DNA of 64,000 nucleotides from an uncultured Sphingomonadaceae bacterium (GTDB taxonomy: Bacteria > Pseudomonadota > Alphaproteobacteria > Sphingomonadales > Sphingomonadaceae), in the NCBI GenBank assembly GCA_947495985.1, contig CANMBD010000001.1, positions 1,054,001 to 1,118,000 on the forward strand, written 5' to 3'. Every line of letters begins with the position of its first letter. Within the stretch, counting starts at the first letter, position 1. Below the pieces are notes generated by a model. The model was given only the letters and a program-made list of their open reading frames with translations, did not search any database and was not told where the DNA came from. This document shows, in pieces, positions 1 through 8,969 of this stretch. The translations under genes were made by a program, and so were the position numbers.

Positions 1-1095
1 GAGGCTTTTGCCAATGCCGCTACTGCACAAACCACAGCCGATACGGCGCGCGCAGAAGCGCGGGCGGCGCAGCTGGCGGCGGATCAAGCGGGAGCCGGCG
101 TGGTCGAGGCGCAGGCCAAGGCGGACGAGGCTTTTGAAACGGCCGTCGAAGCACAGGCAGACGCGAACACCGCGCGGAACGAAGCGATGCAGGCTCAGAC
201 CGACGCCAATCGCGCACTGGCGCAGGCCGATGCCAACAGTGAAGAACTGGCCTATTTTGACAGCAACAGCAGCGGCCCCGGCGCCAGCGCCACCGGTCAG
301 GATGCCTTGGCCATAGGCACAGGCAGCGAAGCCAGCGGCGAAGAGTCTGTGGCCATCGGCGTTGGTGCCCAGGCGATAAATGGCAAAGCCGTCTCTATCG
401 GCTCCAATAATACCGCCTCTGGCAATGGCGCAGTCGCCATCGGTGATCCCAATTTTGCAACCGGCACTGGCGCAGTGGCATTGGGTGCGGACAATCGCGC
501 AACAGGAACCGGCGCTGTGGCGATTGGCAATCTGAACGTCGCGACCGGCGATGGTGCTGTTGCGATTGGCAATGGCACATCCGCTATTGGCGACGGCGCG
601 GTCGCTTTTGGTCCCGGAGCGGTTGCCGATCGTGATAATCTGATCGCGCTGGGCAGCGAAAATGCAACAGTGCGCATTTCCGGGATTAGCTCGGCAGCTA
701 GTCAGGCTGCACAGGAGGGCGCACTCAGTCTCGTAACCACCGATGCCGCTGGCAACCTCGGCGCGTTGAACATTGATGTCAGCAGACTGATCGACTTTGA
801 TGGACGCCTCACCGCCCTGGAAACGCGAGCGGATCGACTGACAGAACGGGTCTCGCTTATCGATCGCCAAGCCAATGGCGGAATCGCAGCAGCAATGGCC
901 ATGTCCGGTGCTATGATCGTACCAGACAGCACCATGTCGCTATCTTTCAATCTTTCCACCTATGGTGGACAACGAGGTTTTTCGACCGCATTTGTCGGCC
1001 GATTGACAGAAAAAGTCTATTTCTCCGGCGGAATTGCAGGGTCGTCAGTCAAGGGCACAACCGGTGCACGGGTTGGCTTCGCAATTGGCTTCTAA
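1..1095 (+). CDS. YadA-type trimeric autotransporter adhesin, C-terminal part (5' end outside the window)
   Basis: The reading frame is open from base 1, so the gene begins upstream; about 364 residues are visible. The first ~85 residues are Ala/Gln/Asp-rich with recurring A-x-A-x-A-N segments, as expected of a coiled stalk. Then come eight YadA-head-like motifs of the form (A/S)(I/L/F)G (about residues 95-210, period about 14-16). A helical neck follows, then the C-terminal membrane-anchor barrel with an aromatic last residue (GFAIGF). In this family three chains form one 12-strand outer-membrane barrel that displays the stalk and heads for adhesion or autoagglutination. The partner surface is unknown. 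The gene converges with the GGDEF/EAL gene 10 bp away. The family call is firm; the ligand cannot be read from sequence. Confidence 0.9.
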   Translation, partial: EAFANAATAQTTADTARAEARAAQLAADQAGAGVVEAQAKADEAFETAVEAQADANTARNEAMQAQTDANRALAQADANSEELAYFDSNSSGPGASATGQDALAIGTGSEASGEESVAIGVGAQAINGKAVSIGSNNTASGNGAVAIGDPNFATGTGAVALGADNRATGTGAVAIGNLNVATGDGAVAIGNGTSAIGDGAVAFGPGAVADRDNLIALGSENATVRISGISSAASQAAQEGALSLVTTDAAGNLGALNIDVSRLIDFDGRLTALETRADRLTERVSLIDRQANGGIAAAMAMSGAMIVPDSTMSLSFNLSTYGGQRGFSTAFVGRLTEKVYFSGGIAGSSVKGTTGARVGFAIGF

Positions 1096-1105
1096 GCGGT
1101 TTGTT

Positions 1106-3724
1106 TCAGCCGGCTTTGCGCTGCGGTTCGTTGTGATAAAATGGAACAACTGCGTTTTCATAGATATCGGTAGTTGTTTTACCGGATACCGACTTTGTCG
1201 GACGGGAAAACAGATAGCCTTGCAATTGGGTGCAGCCCAGTCCCTGCATGATAACCAGTTCTTCCCTGGTCTCAATTCCTTCCGCGGTTGTTTCCATCCC
1301 CAGTTCCTGGGCCATGGAAACAATTGCACGGATAATCGCGAGGCTTTCAGTTGACCCCTGCGTAGCTGATTTTACGAAGCTGCGGTCGATCTTGATGGTC
1401 GAAAAACTGGCGCGGCGCAGATAGCCGAGCGATGAATAGCCCGTACCGAAATCATCCAGAACCAGATTGATCCCCAGAGAACGCAGGCCTTCCAGAATCG
1501 CGTCCGTTTTTTCATGTTTGTCTAGGAAGACGCTTTCTGTAACCTCCAGTTCCAGTCTTTCCGGGCTAAGGCCGCTAGCTGCCAGAGCGCTGATGATGTT
1601 ACTGGCAAGGCCACCACCTTCAACCTGCAGGGCCGAAACATTAACAGAAAGCCTGACATGATCCGGCCATGTTTTTGCATGCTCACAAGCCGTGCGCAAA
1701 ACCCAAGAACCGATATGTCCAATTAAGCGTGCTTCTTCTGCGATCGGAATGAAAATGGCTGGAGAAATCTCTCCACGGGTGGGATGATCCCAACGCAGCA
1801 GAGATTCATAGCCGATAATCTCTTCACTGCTCGCATCCACAATGGATTGATAGGCGATCGACAGATCGCCATTTTCAAGTGCATCACGCAGATCATTTTC
1901 CAGGATATGGCGCTCATCTGCTTCGATCTGCATGAATTTCTTGTAACGAACGCACTGCCCCCTGCCCGACTCTTTCCCATGGTAAAGAGCAAGGTCAGCG
2001 CTGCGCGTCAGCATCTGGACATCATCACTGTCATTCGGTCCAACCGCTATACCAACAGTAGCTCCGACATTTACCGACGTTCCTTCAATGGAATGAGTAC
2101 CGCTCAGCTGCTGAATTACCTCTTCACCGAGCTGTTCGAGTGCTCTGTCGTTTTCGATATCCGGAACCACCAAGGCAAATTCATCACCGCTCAAGCGAAC
2201 GGCATGGGCCTTGTTGCCGGCCACATCCTTCAGATGTTCCGCAACATGACAGAGCAGCTGGTCGCCAATATTATGTCCTAGCGTATCATTGACCGTTTTG
2301 AAGCGGTCCAGATCGATCAGCATCACAGCACAACGTCTTCCGGCTTTGCCGGTTTGCGCAAGCGCGTCTGACAAGAGCATGCGGAAGTAGCCACGATTGG
2401 GGAGACCTGTTAACAGGTCATGTTTCGCGGCATGCGACAACCGGGCATTAGCCGCGCTAACCTCTTTACGCCGACGCCGGACGGAAACTACAGCAAAAAA
2501 CAGAGCGCCGATAACCGCAAAAGCCACAACCAGTAATAGGCTGGTATAGCGCAGCGTGGTTTGCGATTGCGTCAGCAACAATTCCCGCTGCGCCTCTTTT
2601 GCTTCCAGCTTGGAGATTTCCAACTCACGATTGGCATCGTCAAATTGCGCAGCCAAAAGTGCCGAGTTGGTGGATGCTGCGAGGTCACGACCGTTATCGT
2701 CGAGACGTTTGAATGCGCGGAGGTGCTGCAGAGCTTCTTTATGGCGGCCCAGCGCACTGAATACTTCATGTGCTGTTGCGTGGTAGTCGCGATAGGACAT
2801 TGTCGAGCTTTCCAGATCGACGCCTTCAAAAGTCCTGTTGATAAAATTCTCGGCCTGCATCAACCGTTTGTCTGCCACTGCAATCTGGGCTCTTGTTCCC
2901 CAAAGAAAAGGCTCCCATTCGGCCGCTGCACCGTCCGCGAGACCAAGACCTGAGGTCGCTGTCTTATCGGCTCTTTTCAGGTCGCCCTGAGCATATTGTG
3001 CGAAGGCCAGATTGGTAAGGATACGCGTTTGTAACAGGGCACTGTCCATTTCCTTTGCGACCTCTAGTGCAAGGCCATATTCCTTTTCAGCCTCGGCGAA
3101 CTTACCCATATCGCGCAAAGCATTACCGCGATTATTATGCGACGAAAGGTTGAGAGCAGGATCATCTGCGTAAACCGATTTTGCCTGATCGTAATAGCTC
3201 AGGACCCTCGGATAGTCGCGAGCCTCATAATAGATCGAACCGATATTATGCAGAATGATCGCCTGGCTGCGCTTCTGATCAAGTTTTTCATATATCCGGT
3301 AGGCAGAGTGTAACGTTGCCAGAGCTTGCTCCACTCGGCCCGTCTGCCCAGCAATGGCGGCGGATGATTTCAGCAGATCCGCATGCAATTTGGTGTTAGG
3401 TGCAACCTGCTTAACGCTTTCCAGCGCCTCGGCAATGACCGGAGCCGCCTGCTTGGGCTTGTTGAGGCGGGTCAACGCCTCCCCTTCCAACCACTGGCTG
3501 GTAGCAATCGAAATGGCCATCTGTGCCTGGGGCATAGCTTCTGCCATGATCGCCGCTTTGCGTGCAGACTTCAGGGCAAGGCCCGGATCAGACATCATCG
3601 ATGATTTTGTCTCTGCGATCTTTGCATCAAATGGAGATAGCCCTGCGTCTGCTTGCGCGTTGGCAGCAGGGATGTTCCAGGTAGCACTCAGTAGCAGTAC
3701 CGCTGCTATTTTTCGTCCCAACAT
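1106..3724 (-). CDS. TPR-sensor, membrane-anchored GGDEF/EAL cyclic-di-GMP protein
   Basis: This 872-aa protein (start ATG at 3724, preceded by a G-rich Shine-Dalgarno stretch; a TTG at 3769 is the less likely alternative) begins with a clean signal peptide ending near AANA-QA. Residues ~30-370 are TPR-like helices, so the sensor is predicted to be periplasmic. A helical linker and one membrane segment (~394-414) lead to cytoplasmic GGDEF and EAL domains. The GGDEF signature reads SGDEF (~512-516) and I see no RxxD inhibitory site. The EAL motif reads ESL (~640), but the other catalytic features are present: NVS, TES, DDFGTG, IKIDRSF, AEGIE and the Q-x-GYLFSRP end. It may therefore degrade c-di-GMP, with cyclase activity uncertain. 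It lies 75 bp downstream of the subtilase gene on the same strand and may be co-transcribed. Confidence 0.9.
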   Translation of the reverse strand: MLGRKIAAVLLLSATWNIPAANAQADAGLSPFDAKIAETKSSMMSDPGLALKSARKAAIMAEAMPQAQMAISIATSQWLEGEALTRLNKPKQAAPVIAEALESVKQVAPNTKLHADLLKSSAAIAGQTGRVEQALATLHSAYRIYEKLDQKRSQAIILHNIGSIYYEARDYPRVLSYYDQAKSVYADDPALNLSSHNNRGNALRDMGKFAEAEKEYGLALEVAKEMDSALLQTRILTNLAFAQYAQGDLKRADKTATSGLGLADGAAAEWEPFLWGTRAQIAVADKRLMQAENFINRTFEGVDLESSTMSYRDYHATAHEVFSALGRHKEALQHLRAFKRLDDNGRDLAASTNSALLAAQFDDANRELEISKLEAKEAQRELLLTQSQTTLRYTSLLLVVAFAVIGALFFAVVSVRRRRKEVSAANARLSHAAKHDLLTGLPNRGYFRMLLSDALAQTGKAGRRCAVMLIDLDRFKTVNDTLGHNIGDQLLCHVAEHLKDVAGNKAHAVRLSGDEFALVVPDIENDRALEQLGEEVIQQLSGTHSIEGTSVNVGATVGIAVGPNDSDDVQMLTRSADLALYHGKESGRGQCVRYKKFMQIEADERHILENDLRDALENGDLSIAYQSIVDASSEEIIGYESLLRWDHPTRGEISPAIFIPIAEEARLIGHIGSWVLRTACEHAKTWPDHVRLSVNVSALQVEGGGLASNIISALAASGLSPERLELEVTESVFLDKHEKTDAILEGLRSLGINLVLDDFGTGYSSLGYLRRASFSTIKIDRSFVKSATQGSTESLAIIRAIVSMAQELGMETTAEGIETREELVIMQGLGCTQLQGYLFSRPTKSVSGKTTTDIYENAVVPFYHNEPQRKAG

Positions 3725-3757
3725 TTTTGCCACCCCCCGATTAGCAAATCGACTAAC

Positions 3758-3790
3758 TAGGGGTGACAATAGTTACGCATACCACCCCTA
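3758..3790. repeat. Perfect 8-bp inverted repeat between the subtilase and GGDEF/EAL genes
   Basis: TAGGGGTG at 3758-3765 and CACCCCTA at 3783-3790 are exact reverse complements separated by 17 bp. The element fills the 75-bp junction between the subtilase stop and the ATG of the GGDEF/EAL gene. There is no T-run after it on the minus strand, so it is not a typical intrinsic terminator. It may be an operator or an mRNA structure that tunes translation of the downstream gene. Confidence 0.5.
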
Positions 3791-3799
3791 AGAAATCTT

Positions 3800-6700
3800 T
3801 TAGAATGGGATACTTAGCAGACCACCTGCTATTATTTGGTTAACATTGTTACCTGAATTTCCACCATATTCAGCGCGGCCAAAGAAAGACAGTTCCCCTC
3901 CCCCCTTCATCGGGGTGGCATAGAGAAATTCTCCGGTGAACCGGCGGCTGTCGTCGGCAATACTAAAACTGCGTGTAACATTCCCAATTTCGCCGGTTGA
4001 TCTGTCAACCACTTCAACGGCGCTATATTCAACTGTACCGTTTTCGATATGCATCGGCTGTGTGAACGACAGGCGCAAACGGTCATTTTTGCGCATCAGC
4101 CCCTGTTTTCCGATGGAAAACGCATAAGCCGAACTTCTGACATTGCCGTTCGTCCGCAAATTCTGGTCGCTACCACCATTTGACTTGGTAAGAGCGGCCG
4201 TGGCGGATGCAGCGATATTGATGCCGTGCGGCAGGTCGAAACTTGCTCCCAGTGTCATCGTTCTGCTCTGTGAACCGTGCCGCAGATCATTATCGAGCGC
4301 GGATTGGACACCCAGCAGGCCGTCTTTTTCGTCCAGTGTCGCGAAACTCACGCTCACTGTCGCAGCCTTTATCGGCTTATGCGTCATTCTAAGGTTGAAT
4401 GCGCTGGCCTGATAATCCTTGGCACTGCGCAATTGCGCCCGTTCAGCTTCGGTTAGTTCGAAATTTTCCGAATGATCAAGACGGCGACTGGTCATACCGA
4501 TTGCGATTTTGGTGTTTTTTGCGATCGCAAACTCGGCATCAACAAACCCGCCACCGGAGGCAAGTCCGAGAACGGGGTTCAAACCACCGTTGTTTGAATC
4601 ATAATCTGACGTCAGGCCAAAAGACTGCTGGCCGAGCAATGCAATCGCACCCTGTCCATAGCCTGCATTGAACGAGAATGTGCCCGCTGCATCGCCAAAT
4701 TTCACTGCGCTATGCGGTATTTCACCTTGCCGACCATTTCTCAGATACTGCGTCGGGTTAGCCGCCGACACCGCGAAGTTCCAGCCTTCCCGTTTCGGAC
4801 TCGCGTAACTGGCAATATCAGTAAATCCGCCCACAGTGTTCGATGCCACAAAGCCGTTGGTTGACCAATCAACGAACCGCTCGGTGATATAGGATTGGAA
4901 GTATTCGTTGGATCCGGTCACATTGGACTTCTGACCAATTAGCTGGTCAGAAAATGGCACTACAAAGTCACGATATGTTTTCCCAATGGTTTCAAACATG
5001 GTCAGGAAAATGCCATCGGCATTCCAGGTATCTCCCACGCCTGTTCTTTGCAGGTCTGACGCAGTTCGCTTGATCTTTTTGTTGTTCCGATACTCGTAAA
5101 AATCAAGTGCGGCAAAATCCAAAGGTGACTGGGACGCCTCTACGTCAAGCAATCCTACACCATAGACATCGTCGACACCTGGTTCGCCTAGATCCTTGGC
5201 AGATTTCAGAATGATGCTGACAGTTTCTTCCGGATGCTGAGCAAGCCAGGGCCAGCGATCATGCAGCAATGTTATCGCTCCCGATACCAATGGCGCTGCA
5301 AATGATGTGCCGGACCGTCGGGTTACACCGCCGTTACCGTCAGCCAGCAATATGAGTTCCCCCGGCGCAACAATAAAAATGTCCCGGAGATAATTGCCAT
5401 CGACACAGTGGCCCGATGTCGAAAGACAAACCGATCCCGGCTTGTTTGACAGACTGGAAATATTCCCGACAGGGTCAATGGCGCCGACCACAATCAGTCC
5501 AAAGTCTGCATTGCGTTTGAATTCGACATCTTGGGTCTGGGTCATGCCGTCATTGCCAGCGGCAATCACGAACACTGTGTCATTCGCGACGTTTTTGACC
5601 TTGCTATCGTTGAACACATTGTTCCACTCTGGGTGCAGCGTCCAGCCTGACACGCCAAGAGACATATTGATAACGCTGGCATTTGCACTCTTCAGCGAAA
5701 CGATACCGTCCTCAATGTCGTCCCAGGATGCGCTTCCAGTGTGGTCAAACGGGTTGTAGGTTGCGACCGACGCATTGGGCGCAATGCCCATTACACCGCG
5801 ACCATCGTGATCAGCAATCAAAAGACTGGCGACGCCGGTTCCATGTCCACCAACATGGGCCTGGTAACCACCGGAATGGAAGACATTGCCTTCAAGATCA
5901 GGATCATTGACGATGGAAGAGTCCAGAATGCCAATGACGCTATCTGCGCCACTGCCTTGAATTCTTGTCAGCTCTGGCGTCCAGTTAACGGCCTTCATCC
6001 AGTGATCGACACGGTCGTTTCCGGTATATTCCATTAATCCGTCAAACCACTCCGTCACCAGCTGCGCACGCTGCGCTGCAGTCAAGGAACGGAAACCGGA
6101 GACCCGGTCATTTGTGATACCGAATTTTGAAAATAGCGGCTCCAGAAATGCGGCTTCGAAAGACTGACCTGTGCGGGCCTCTATGGCGGATCCCCACACA
6201 TTTCTCGACTGATTAATCAAGTCTGTAATCTGGTAGTTCAACCGGCTCGTTTTCCAGTTGGCATCGCCGTTATTAGCGATATCATTCAGCTGCAGATTGG
6301 TCTGTCTCCAACTCGCGCCAAAACTGTGCCAAAAACCATTCATCTGGTGATAGCTCGGCAATATGTGACCAGAGTCTGGATCTATAGCGCCTTCAAATGG
6401 ATCAATATTACCGCCAAATGGATCAACATTGCCAGCAAACGGGTCAATCGTTCCCCAAAGCGCTCGAATCTCGCCATGAAACGGATTAATATTCCCAGCG
6501 AACGGATCGATATTTCCCTCAAAAGGGTTGATGTTGCCCGCAAATGGATCAACGTTACCTGCAAAGGGGTCAACATTACCGGAAAATGGGTCAATCGTTC
6601 CCGAAAACGGATCGATAGTACCAGAGAATGGATCAATAGAACCGGAAAACGGGTTGATATTACCGCCCATAGGTACAACCGGGCGCAAATCCGGACCGGC

Positions 6701-6865
6701 TGCAGAACCGGAAACAGGAGCCTGCTCACCATGCGCCACCATGACGTCATTGGCTGGCCAATCAGGCGCAACCTCTATCGTCTGCGCGACGGATGGCACC
6801 GCAGTGCTCAATATGATTGTCGCAATAGCCAGCTGGCTGGAGCGATAGTTTCCTGATCGTTTCAT
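3800..6865 (-). CDS. S8 (subtilisin-like) serine protease autotransporter with heptapeptide repeats
   Basis: The 1021-aa protein starts best at ATG 6865 (GGGG Shine-Dalgarno; a GTG lies five codons upstream). It has a signal peptide ending about PSVA-QT. Residues ~68-172 are a tandem 7-residue repeat. The subtilase domain shows the catalytic Asp (ILDSS, ~D315), His (GGHGTGVAS, ~H341), oxyanion Asn (AAGND, ~N437) and Ser (SGTSFAAP, ~S521). The last ~320 residues look like an outer-membrane beta-barrel: alternating hydrophobic/polar stretches, many Gly and aromatic residues, and a terminal Phe (LLSIPF). This fits a type Va autotransporter in which the protease is exposed on or released from the cell surface. 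The substrate is unknown. The neighbours are a trimeric adhesin and a c-di-GMP protein, which suggests a role in surface attachment or its remodelling. Confidence 0.88.
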   Translation of the reverse strand: MKRSGNYRSSQLAIATIILSTAVPSVAQTIEVAPDWPANDVMVAHGEQAPVSGSAAGPDLRPVVPMGGNINPFSGSIDPFSGTIDPFSGTIDPFSGNVDPFAGNVDPFAGNINPFEGNIDPFAGNINPFHGEIRALWGTIDPFAGNVDPFGGNIDPFEGAIDPDSGHILPSYHQMNGFWHSFGASWRQTNLQLNDIANNGDANWKTSRLNYQITDLINQSRNVWGSAIEARTGQSFEAAFLEPLFSKFGITNDRVSGFRSLTAAQRAQLVTEWFDGLMEYTGNDRVDHWMKAVNWTPELTRIQGSGADSVIGILDSSIVNDPDLEGNVFHSGGYQAHVGGHGTGVASLLIADHDGRGVMGIAPNASVATYNPFDHTGSASWDDIEDGIVSLKSANASVINMSLGVSGWTLHPEWNNVFNDSKVKNVANDTVFVIAAGNDGMTQTQDVEFKRNADFGLIVVGAIDPVGNISSLSNKPGSVCLSTSGHCVDGNYLRDIFIVAPGELILLADGNGGVTRRSGTSFAAPLVSGAITLLHDRWPWLAQHPEETVSIILKSAKDLGEPGVDDVYGVGLLDVEASQSPLDFAALDFYEYRNNKKIKRTASDLQRTGVGDTWNADGIFLTMFETIGKTYRDFVVPFSDQLIGQKSNVTGSNEYFQSYITERFVDWSTNGFVASNTVGGFTDIASYASPKREGWNFAVSAANPTQYLRNGRQGEIPHSAVKFGDAAGTFSFNAGYGQGAIALLGQQSFGLTSDYDSNNGGLNPVLGLASGGGFVDAEFAIAKNTKIAIGMTSRRLDHSENFELTEAERAQLRSAKDYQASAFNLRMTHKPIKAATVSVSFATLDEKDGLLGVQSALDNDLRHGSQSRTMTLGASFDLPHGINIAASATAALTKSNGGSDQNLRTNGNVRSSAYAFSIGKQGLMRKNDRLRLSFTQPMHIENGTVEYSAVEVVDRSTGEIGNVTRSFSIADDSRRFTGEFLYATPMKGGGELSFFGRAEYGGNSGNNVNQIIAGGLLSIPF
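6350..6664 (-). repeat. Heptapeptide repeat array (21-bp period) in the subtilase autotransporter
   Basis: About fifteen consecutive 7-residue units with the consensus G-(N/T/S)-(I/V)-(D/N)-P-F-x, for example GNIDPFA and GTIDPFS. One central unit is degenerate (GEIRALW) and the last two decay (GAIDPDS, GHILPSY). The DNA shows a matching 21-bp period. The Pro in every unit argues against a coiled coil. A regular extended or beta-solenoid-like spacer between the signal peptide and the protease is more likely. Confidence 0.85.
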
Positions 6866-7119
6866 TTTTACCCCGTTCACCCACGAACTTATAATGAATG
6901 AATTAGGGGTCGTTTGTTAACCAGCGCGCAAAAATATAGATTAATAGTAATGTAACCACAGCCTGGCGCAGTTTTCTCTACAATCCACTCTCACCATCAT
7001 TGGTTTCAAAGCTGGTGAAGGCGGTCTAACCTGTTCAATTTTAGTCGGATTCGACCTCAAGCAGAGCTTCTTATTAATAGGAAACTTGCTTGAAAAAGAC
7101 CTGCGATGGACATGCTTCT

Positions 7120-7139
7120 TTCAACTCTTTCGAGTTGGA
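7120..7139. repeat. Inverted repeat/hairpin upstream of the symporter gene
   Basis: CAACTC (7122-7127) and GAGTTG (7132-7137) are perfect inverted arms around TTTC, and one wobble and one further pair extend the stem to about 8 bp. It lies about 110 bp before the symporter start, so it could be a protein-binding site or a leader hairpin. Confidence 0.4.
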
Positions 7140-7204
7140 CTAATACCGGAAAGAACAACCACTTTAGCTCTATCTCATATGTTAATATGACAATTAGCAT
7201 GTCT

Positions 7205-7220
7205 CGACATTGCAATGTCG
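7205..7220. promoter_or_regulatory. Perfect 16-bp palindrome, candidate operator for the SSS symporter gene
   Basis: CGACATTGCAATGTCG is an exact 16-bp palindrome centred on TGCA, ending 24 bp before the symporter ATG. Perfect palindromes of this size just upstream of an uptake gene are typical binding sites for dimeric repressors. No regulator gene is present nearby to pair with it. Confidence 0.5.
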
Positions 7221-7244
7221 CGCGATACTGAGCACTAACTCTGC

Positions 7245-8969
7245 ATGCAAAACGCGAATCTGTTTTTCACCCTGGCCAGCTGTATCTTCTTCATGGCGCT
7301 GGTTGCCTTTATTTCATGGCGGAAGACGCGCGGCGGGGTCGACAGCCGTGATGGTTATTTTCTCGCCGGACGCGGTCTTGGCAGCGCGTTTATCGCCGGC
7401 TCACTACTCCTGACCAACCTGTCGGCGGAACAGCTGATCGGTCTAAACGGCTCCGCTTATGGTTTCAATCTCAGCAGCATGGCGTGGGAGGTTACCGCGG
7501 CGGTTGCGACCATTGCCATGGCACTGATCTTCCTTCCTCGTTATCTGGCCGGCGCTTTCACCACCCTACCCGAGTTTCTCGCGGACCGTTTTGATGCTGA
7601 TGTCCGCCGGATGTCGGTGGTTTTATTCATGCTCGGCTATGGATTAATAACCATCCCTTCGGTGCTTTATTCTGGTTCCATTGCGGTCATGCAGCTTTTC
7701 GATGTCCCCGATCTGCTGGGCATATCCTATTTCGAGGCGCTGGTTGTCACAGTGCTGACAATCGGCGGGATTGGTTCAATTTATGCCATTTTTGGCGGCC
7801 TCAAGGCTGTCGCAGTGTCCGATACGATAAATGGCGTTGGGCTGTTGATAATCGGGATACTAGTACCGGTGCTTGGCCTGATAGCGCTGGGCGAGGGAAA
7901 TTTCGGGCTAGGTCTGGACAAGCTGGTCAGTGATCATCCCGAGAAGCTCAACGCCATTGGCAGTGAAGATGATCCCACGCCCTTCGGAACCTTGTTCACA
8001 GGAATGCTCTTTGCCAATCTCTTTTACTGGTGCACCAATCAATATGTGATCCAGCGAACTTTGGGAGCGTCCTCTTTGGCAGAGGGGCAGAAGGGCGTGC
8101 TTTTTTCCGGTTTTTTCAAGGTGCTGGTGCCGTTCATGATGATGATACCGGGCGTGATTGCTTTTCATCTTTATGGTCCGGGTCTTGGCTCCATTGATCA
8201 GGCCTATCCCCGGCTTATCAAAGACGTGATGCCGGTATATCTGGCCGGTTTCTTCCTGGCAGTGCTGTTGGGTGCTGTATTTAGTTCGTTCAATTCATTG
8301 CTCAACAGCGCCGCAACCCTGTTCTGCCTAGACGTCTATGGTCCATGGCGTAAAAATAAGGTGAGCGATGCCGATCTGGTGCGGGTGGCAAAAATTGCGA
8401 GTATCGTCATCGCGCTGTTTTCGTTTGTCGTAGCACCTTTGCTCTACTTCGCTGAGCAGGGACTATGGCAGATCATCCGGATATTCACAGGTTTTTATAA
8501 CATTCCTACAGTAGTGATTGTAATAGTGGGGTTATTTACCAAGCGCGTACCAGCAATTGGTGCCAAGATCGTCATCATATTTCATGTCACAGCCTATGCG
8601 CTGCTGCGCTTCGTATTTGATGAAGCGATCACGATTCACTTCCTCCACCAATATGCCATCCTGTTTGTAATCGAGGTTATGATCATGCTGGTTGCAGGAT
8701 ATCTGCGACCCCGCGAAACGCCCTGGAATTTCAAGATCAACGCACAGGTGGATCTGCAACCCTGGCGCTTTGCGAAACCGCTGGCGGCAACGCTCTTTTC
8801 CTGCGTTGTGGGGCTCTATCTGCTGTTCTCGTCCATCGGACTGGCCTCTGGTGAAGGACTTGGTAATCCGTTCTACTCGCTGATGCTGACCATAGTCCTG
8901 GCAAATATCATCTACTGGGTCTGGGCCGCGAAATCGCGGACTGTGGACGCGTCGCGGCAGCCTATTTAA
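7245..8969 (+). CDS. Sodium:solute symporter (SSS family, SGLT/YidK-like)
   Basis: A 574-aa inner-membrane protein with about 14 hydrophobic segments and no signal peptide. It carries SSS-family features: an early YFLAGRGLG stretch, an LLLTNLSAEQLIG segment in the first broken helix region, a GG(I/L)-rich loop near IYAIFGGLKAVAVSD, and GAVFSSFNSLLNSAATLF, which resembles the sodium-site helix. The length matches the YidK/SGLT-like group. It probably imports a sugar, polyol or related solute with sodium. It converges on the dioxygenase gene with an 8-bp overlap of ends and lies next to several sugar-type oxidoreductases, which hints at the substrate class but does not identify it. Confidence 0.88.
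   Translation: MQNANLFFTLASCIFFMALVAFISWRKTRGGVDSRDGYFLAGRGLGSAFIAGSLLLTNLSAEQLIGLNGSAYGFNLSSMAWEVTAAVATIAMALIFLPRYLAGAFTTLPEFLADRFDADVRRMSVVLFMLGYGLITIPSVLYSGSIAVMQLFDVPDLLGISYFEALVVTVLTIGGIGSIYAIFGGLKAVAVSDTINGVGLLIIGILVPVLGLIALGEGNFGLGLDKLVSDHPEKLNAIGSEDDPTPFGTLFTGMLFANLFYWCTNQYVIQRTLGASSLAEGQKGVLFSGFFKVLVPFMMMIPGVIAFHLYGPGLGSIDQAYPRLIKDVMPVYLAGFFLAVLLGAVFSSFNSLLNSAATLFCLDVYGPWRKNKVSDADLVRVAKIASIVIALFSFVVAPLLYFAEQGLWQIIRIFTGFYNIPTVVIVIVGLFTKRVPAIGAKIVIIFHVTAYALLRFVFDEAITIHFLHQYAILFVIEVMIMLVAGYLRPRETPWNFKINAQVDLQPWRFAKPLAATLFSCVVGLYLLFSSIGLASGEGLGNPFYSLMLTIVLANIIYWVWAAKSRTVDASRQPI

Larger units (their letters stand above)
6866..7244. other. Divergent intergenic region between subtilase and symporter genes
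   Basis: This AT-rich 379-bp region carries no convincing gene. It must hold promoters for both flanking genes. Two symmetric elements stand out: a hairpin at 7120-7139 and a perfect 16-bp palindrome at 7205-7220, listed separately. A GTTAACC motif and several A/T-rich stretches lie near 6918-6955 on the subtilase side. Confidence 0.5.

Noticed and set aside
6326..6856. 176-codon open frame opposite the heptapeptide repeat
   Set aside because: It is the mirror of the repeat array (repetitive Arg/Lys/Ile-rich translation) and has no ribosome-binding site.
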